Assembly: GCA_036567845.1 (NCBI GenBank)
Contig: DATCTT010000065.1
Span: 1 to 17,681 of the forward strand
Length of the DNA stretch: 17,681 bases
Source: MWAR01 sp036567845
GTDB taxonomy: Bacteria > Muiribacteriota > Ozemobacteria > Ozemobacterales > Ozemobacteraceae
Direction of reading: 5' to 3'
Numbering within the stretch: the stretch's first letter is position 1; every line of letters starts with the position of its first letter. Positions 15,708 to 17,681 of this stretch are shown here, piece by piece. The position numbers and the translations under genes are program-made. Below the pieces are notes generated by a model, which worked only from the letters and a program-made list of their open reading frames with translations, was not told where the DNA came from and searched no databases.

Positions 15708-16687
15708 ACGGGCGGATCGACCCGCGGAAGCCGGCCTGGGTCGAGCGCGTGCCGACCCGGATCGCCGGAAAGCCCTCGACGAGGCTGATCTTCATCTTCC
15801 GGGCGCCTGGCTGCGGTTATGCCCACCGGTCGGGCGGAGGCTGCACGAACTGCGGCTTCGGACCGATGACGCTCGAAGACACCCCCTGGACCCCTGCCGA
15901 TCTGATGGCCCAGGCGGATACGGTGTTCGGCAAGCCAGGCGCGCTCGACGACGTCGGGGAAGTCGATCTGTACAACTCCGGCTCGTTCTACGCCGACGCC
16001 GAGCTTCCTGCGGATGTCCGTTCTTATGTGCTCGGCCTGCTCGGTACGGCCGGGGTGCCGCGCATTCTCGTCGAGTCGCGGCCGGAGTTCATCACGCCGG
16101 AACGGATCGCGGCATCGCGGGAGCTGCTTCCGAAAAGCTTTCTCGAGGTCGGTATCGGCCTCGAGAGTGCCGATGAGGTCATCCGCGAACGGTTCATCAA
16201 CAAGGGATTCGGCCTTCCCGAGTTCGAGCGCGCCGCCGGGGTTCTTGCCGAAGCCGGCGCGGGGCTTCTCGTGAACGTGCTGCTTAAGCCCCTGGGGCCG
16301 GCAGATGATGCCGCAGCCGTCACGGATGTCGTGAATACCGGAAAATATATATTCGACCTCGCACACAGAATCTCCCTGCCGGCACGGGTCGCCCTTCAAC
16401 CGGTGTTCGTCGCACCGGGCACGCTGCTCGAGCGGGAGTTTCTCGCCGGCCGGTACTGCCCTGTCTCCCTCTGGGCAGTCGTCGATGCGGTCACCGTGCT
16501 CGCAGGCCTGGGCGAAACGGTCGTCGGCCTAAGCGACGAGGGCCTCGAACCGAAACGCATCCCCGCCGGTTGCGGCCGCTGTGACGCGGCAATCCGTGAT
16601 GCCCTGCGCCTCTTCAACCGCACCGGCGACCTGGCCCCGCTCCGGGCCCTCACCTGCCGATGCCGCTCCGGAGCACTCACCACCTGA
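15704..16687 (+). CDS. Radical SAM protein resembling archaeosine-synthesis RaSEA (TIGR01210-like)
   Basis: A 327-residue protein. I start at GTG in the four-base overlap GTGA with the preceding stop, indicating translational coupling. The [4Fe-4S] cysteines are Cys37, Cys47 and Cys50 in APGCGYAHRSGGGCTNCGF, giving C-x9-C-x2-C rather than the usual C-x3-C-x2-C. That spacing, with LYNSGSF (89-95), ILVESRPEFI (121-130) and EVGIGLESADEVIRERFINKGF (148-169), is what I recall for the family that includes archaeal RaSEA, which helps convert a lysine-adduct base to archaeosine in tRNA. The C-terminus has Cys290/Cys293 and Cys318/Cys320 (CGRC, CRC), a possible metal site. Bacteria generally lack archaeosine, so the substrate here is open; it could be tRNA or a small molecule linked to the carbamoyltransferase. 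Family confidence is good, function is not. Confidence 0.85.
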   Translation: MNGRIDPRKPAWVERVPTRIAGKPSTRLIFIFRAPGCGYAHRSGGGCTNCGFGPMTLEDTPWTPADLMAQADTVFGKPGALDDVGEVDLYNSGSFYADAELPADVRSYVLGLLGTAGVPRILVESRPEFITPERIAASRELLPKSFLEVGIGLESADEVIRERFINKGFGLPEFERAAGVLAEAGAGLLVNVLLKPLGPADDAAAVTDVVNTGKYIFDLAHRISLPARVALQPVFVAPGTLLEREFLAGRYCPVSLWAVVDAVTVLAGLGETVVGLSDEGLEPKRIPAGCGRCDAAIRDALRLFNRTGDLAPLRALTCRCRSGALTT

Positions 16688-16699
16688 AAGCCTGCTTCG

Positions 16700-17218
16700 T
16701 CACGTTCCGAAGGGAAACACCTTCATGCATTCGTGGACAGCGCCGGTGGAGTTGAGGCGGCTGCGGACCAGCTCGATACAGTCGGCGCGCCATTCCCGAT
16801 CGAACGACATCGGCCGGCCCGGGGCATGCGGGCCGCGGGGTCGGGCGATCGTGAGATGCCCCTTGAACGGCTTTGGATCCGCCCAGGCCTGAACTCCGGG
16901 CAGCAGAGCGGCGCTGAGTTTCAACAGCTCTGGCGACTCCACGTGAATGAACCAGACGCGAGGTTTCTGGTCGTTCGGGAAGCCGCCGGCGACTCCCAAT
17001 CGGATCGTGAAGGGGGTAACGGTGCGCGCAGCCGCCTCACCGGCGGCAATCACCGAGGGCAGGGCCTCGTCGGGCACCTCCCCCATGAACGCCAGGGTGA
17101 TGTGAAGCTGCGCCTCGGGCGACGGTCGCCAGTCGCGGCCCATCGACTCGGCCGCCTGGCGCAGCTCGCGCCGGATCTCTGCCGGCACCGGCACCGCATA
17201 GAACAATCGCATCGTCAT
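16700..17218 (-). CDS. thpR: RNA 2',3'-cyclic phosphodiesterase (2'-5' RNA ligase family)
   Basis: A 172-residue protein of typical length with both family catalytic motifs: H39-I-T-L (LHITLAFMGEVP) and H121-L-T-I (GHLTIARP). It starts MRLFYAVPVP, like many ThpR proteins. The family opens 2',3'-cyclic phosphate RNA ends to 2'-phosphate and can join 2'-5' linkages in vitro. The start is the ATG five bases after AGGAGG (17224-17229); extending further upstream would run into the dispersed repeat. It lies downstream of a cinA-type gene on the same strand, and cinA-thpR adjacency is common in bacteria, often with recA. It is convergent with the radical SAM gene, only 12 bases between stop codons. 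Confidence 0.92.
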   Translation of the reverse strand: MTMRLFYAVPVPAEIRRELRQAAESMGRDWRPSPEAQLHITLAFMGEVPDEALPSVIAAGEAAARTVTPFTIRLGVAGGFPNDQKPRVWFIHVESPELLKLSAALLPGVQAWADPKPFKGHLTIARPRGPHAPGRPMSFDREWRADCIELVRSRLNSTGAVHECMKVFPFGT

Positions 17219-17262
17219 ACCAGCCTCCTCGAGCCAGATAAAAACGCACCACAGAAATACCA

Positions 17263-17338
17263 CGTTGAAAAAAATCAAGAATTTCAGGATCGAAGGCGAG
17301 GAAAACGCTCATCGCAGAGCACAAGATGAACACAGAGG
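17263..17338 (+). repeat. Dispersed intergenic repeat, copy B
   Basis: This is the second copy of the element seen at 12809-12882, about 76 bases and same orientation, matching through GATGAACACAGAGG. The match then stops, so the inverted-repeat half present beside copy A is missing here. It sits in the gap between the cinA-like gene and thpR, with its 5' end 45 bases from the thpR start codon. Confidence 0.85.
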
Positions 17339-17407
17339 CCGACGCATCGCGATACGCCCCTGTGAACGAAAATACGATTCGCATTCTCTCATTCCAGGAT
17401 AGCATCT

Positions 17408-17430
17408 GGGGCGGGTTTGAAACCCGCCCC
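17408..17430. repeat. REP-like perfect palindrome
   Basis: GGGGCGGGTTT (17408-17418), one central base, and AAACCCGCCCC (17420-17430) are exact complements, followed by TACG. This is the GGGGCGGGTTT/AAACCCGCCCC type of repeat that I recall as abundant in many bacterial genomes, where it yields spurious peptides such as GAGFKPAP, exactly what one minus-strand frame gives here. It lies between cinA and thpR and could act as a transcript-stabilising or attenuating hairpin. Confidence 0.8.
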
Positions 17431-17504
17431 TACGATTTGGATAGGCATCGGGGCTCGTTCGATGCAGGATGTCACGACGAGACGGGGTGAAAACGGTTCC
17501 AACA

Positions 17505-17681
17505 TTAGCGGGGATCGTCGCCTCGGAGGGCGTGCAGCAGAAGGGCGAGGGCGGCGTTGGCGGTGCGCTCTTTCACCTGGCGGCGCTCGCCGGGCCATTC
17601 GAGGCGCATCGATCGGGTGCCCGAAGTTCCAGAGACAGCGACGAACGCGAGACCGACGGGCTTGCCCTCGGCCGGGGCCGG
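17505..17681 (-). CDS. cinA: CinA-like C-terminal (nicotinamide-nucleotide amidohydrolase) domain, partial
   Basis: Only the last 58 codons are in the window; the gene continues past the right edge. The sequence runs PAPAEGKPVGLAFVAVSG, then RSMRLEWPGERRQVKERT, then ANAALALLLHALRG, and stops at TAA (17505-17507). This matches the end of the CinA C-terminal domain: KPVGLV-type strand, a short beta hairpin, and the R-x-x-V/I-K-x-R-[TAS] motif leading into the last helix. The domain hydrolyses nicotinamide mononucleotide to nicotinate mononucleotide in NAD recycling. Whether the N-terminal COG1058 domain is present cannot be seen, so a stand-alone PncC-type protein is equally possible. The thpR neighbour supports the call. 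Confidence 0.8.
   Translation of the reverse strand, partial: PAPAEGKPVGLAFVAVSGTSGTRSMRLEWPGERRQVKERTANAALALLLHALRGDDPR

Noticed and set aside
17389..17598. Small minus-strand frame reading through the palindrome (GAGFKPAP peptide)
   Set aside because: This peptide is the translation of the REP-like repeat; the frame overlaps the cinA-like 3' end in another phase and has no independent support.
1..17681. Search for CRISPR arrays, toxin-antitoxin pairs, defence genes, integrases, tRNAs and rRNAs
   Set aside because: None seen: no regularly spaced direct repeats, no transposase or recombinase motifs, and no tRNA-like cloverleaf noticed by eye.

Overview
This is a GC-rich, ordinary-looking chromosomal segment from a diderm (Gram-negative-type) bacterium. 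The evidence for a diderm is an AsmA-family envelope protein, an RlpA-type peptidoglycan protein, a predicted lipoprotein and many Sec-type signal peptides. Strong Shine-Dalgarno sites (AGGAGG-like) precede most genes, and two clear sigma70-type promoters are visible. I cannot assign a phylum from sequence alone. There are no rRNA, tRNA, CRISPR, transposase or phage genes.

Layout, left to right. (1) 1-438: no convincing gene; it holds a terminator for the next gene. (2) 439-5714, all on the minus strand: a repeat-rich secreted protein, a lone STAS-domain anti-sigma-factor-antagonist-like protein, and a 1183-residue AsmA-family protein. (3) 5919-9008, plus strand: a lipoprotein with a duplicated NTF2-like domain, an RlpA-like double-psi beta-barrel protein with its own TTGACA-17-TATGCT promoter, and a secreted Pro/Lys-rich protein. 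(4) 9101-10051, minus strand: an exported TPR protein with a clear promoter and a terminator shared with the convergent gene. (5) 10314-12711, plus strand: a two-gene unit encoding an exported protein of unknown function and an exported TPR/coiled-coil protein, ending in a terminator. (6) 12712-13057: an intergenic region with a dispersed repeat and a long imperfect inverted repeat. (7) 13058-16687, plus strand: a compact three-gene unit of an exported class I glutamine amidotransferase (PuuD/C26-like), a NodU/CmcH-family carbamoyltransferase, and a radical SAM protein resembling the archaeosine-synthesis family RaSEA (TIGR01210-like). The last two overlap by four bases. (8) 16700-17681, minus strand: thpR (RNA 2',3'-cyclic phosphodiesterase) and the 3' end of a cinA-like gene, a pairing common in bacteria. 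They are separated here by a second copy of the dispersed repeat and a perfect 11-bp-arm palindrome.

Functionally, the first 12.7 kb is a block of cell-envelope or exported proteins, most without recognisable catalytic domains. The most interesting part is the 13-16.7 kb unit. It joins an O/N-carbamoyltransferase, whose N-terminal half is related to the tRNA-modifying Kae1/TsaD fold, to a RaSEA-like radical SAM enzyme, a family characterised mainly in archaeal tRNA modification. No defence system or phage-derived system was found.
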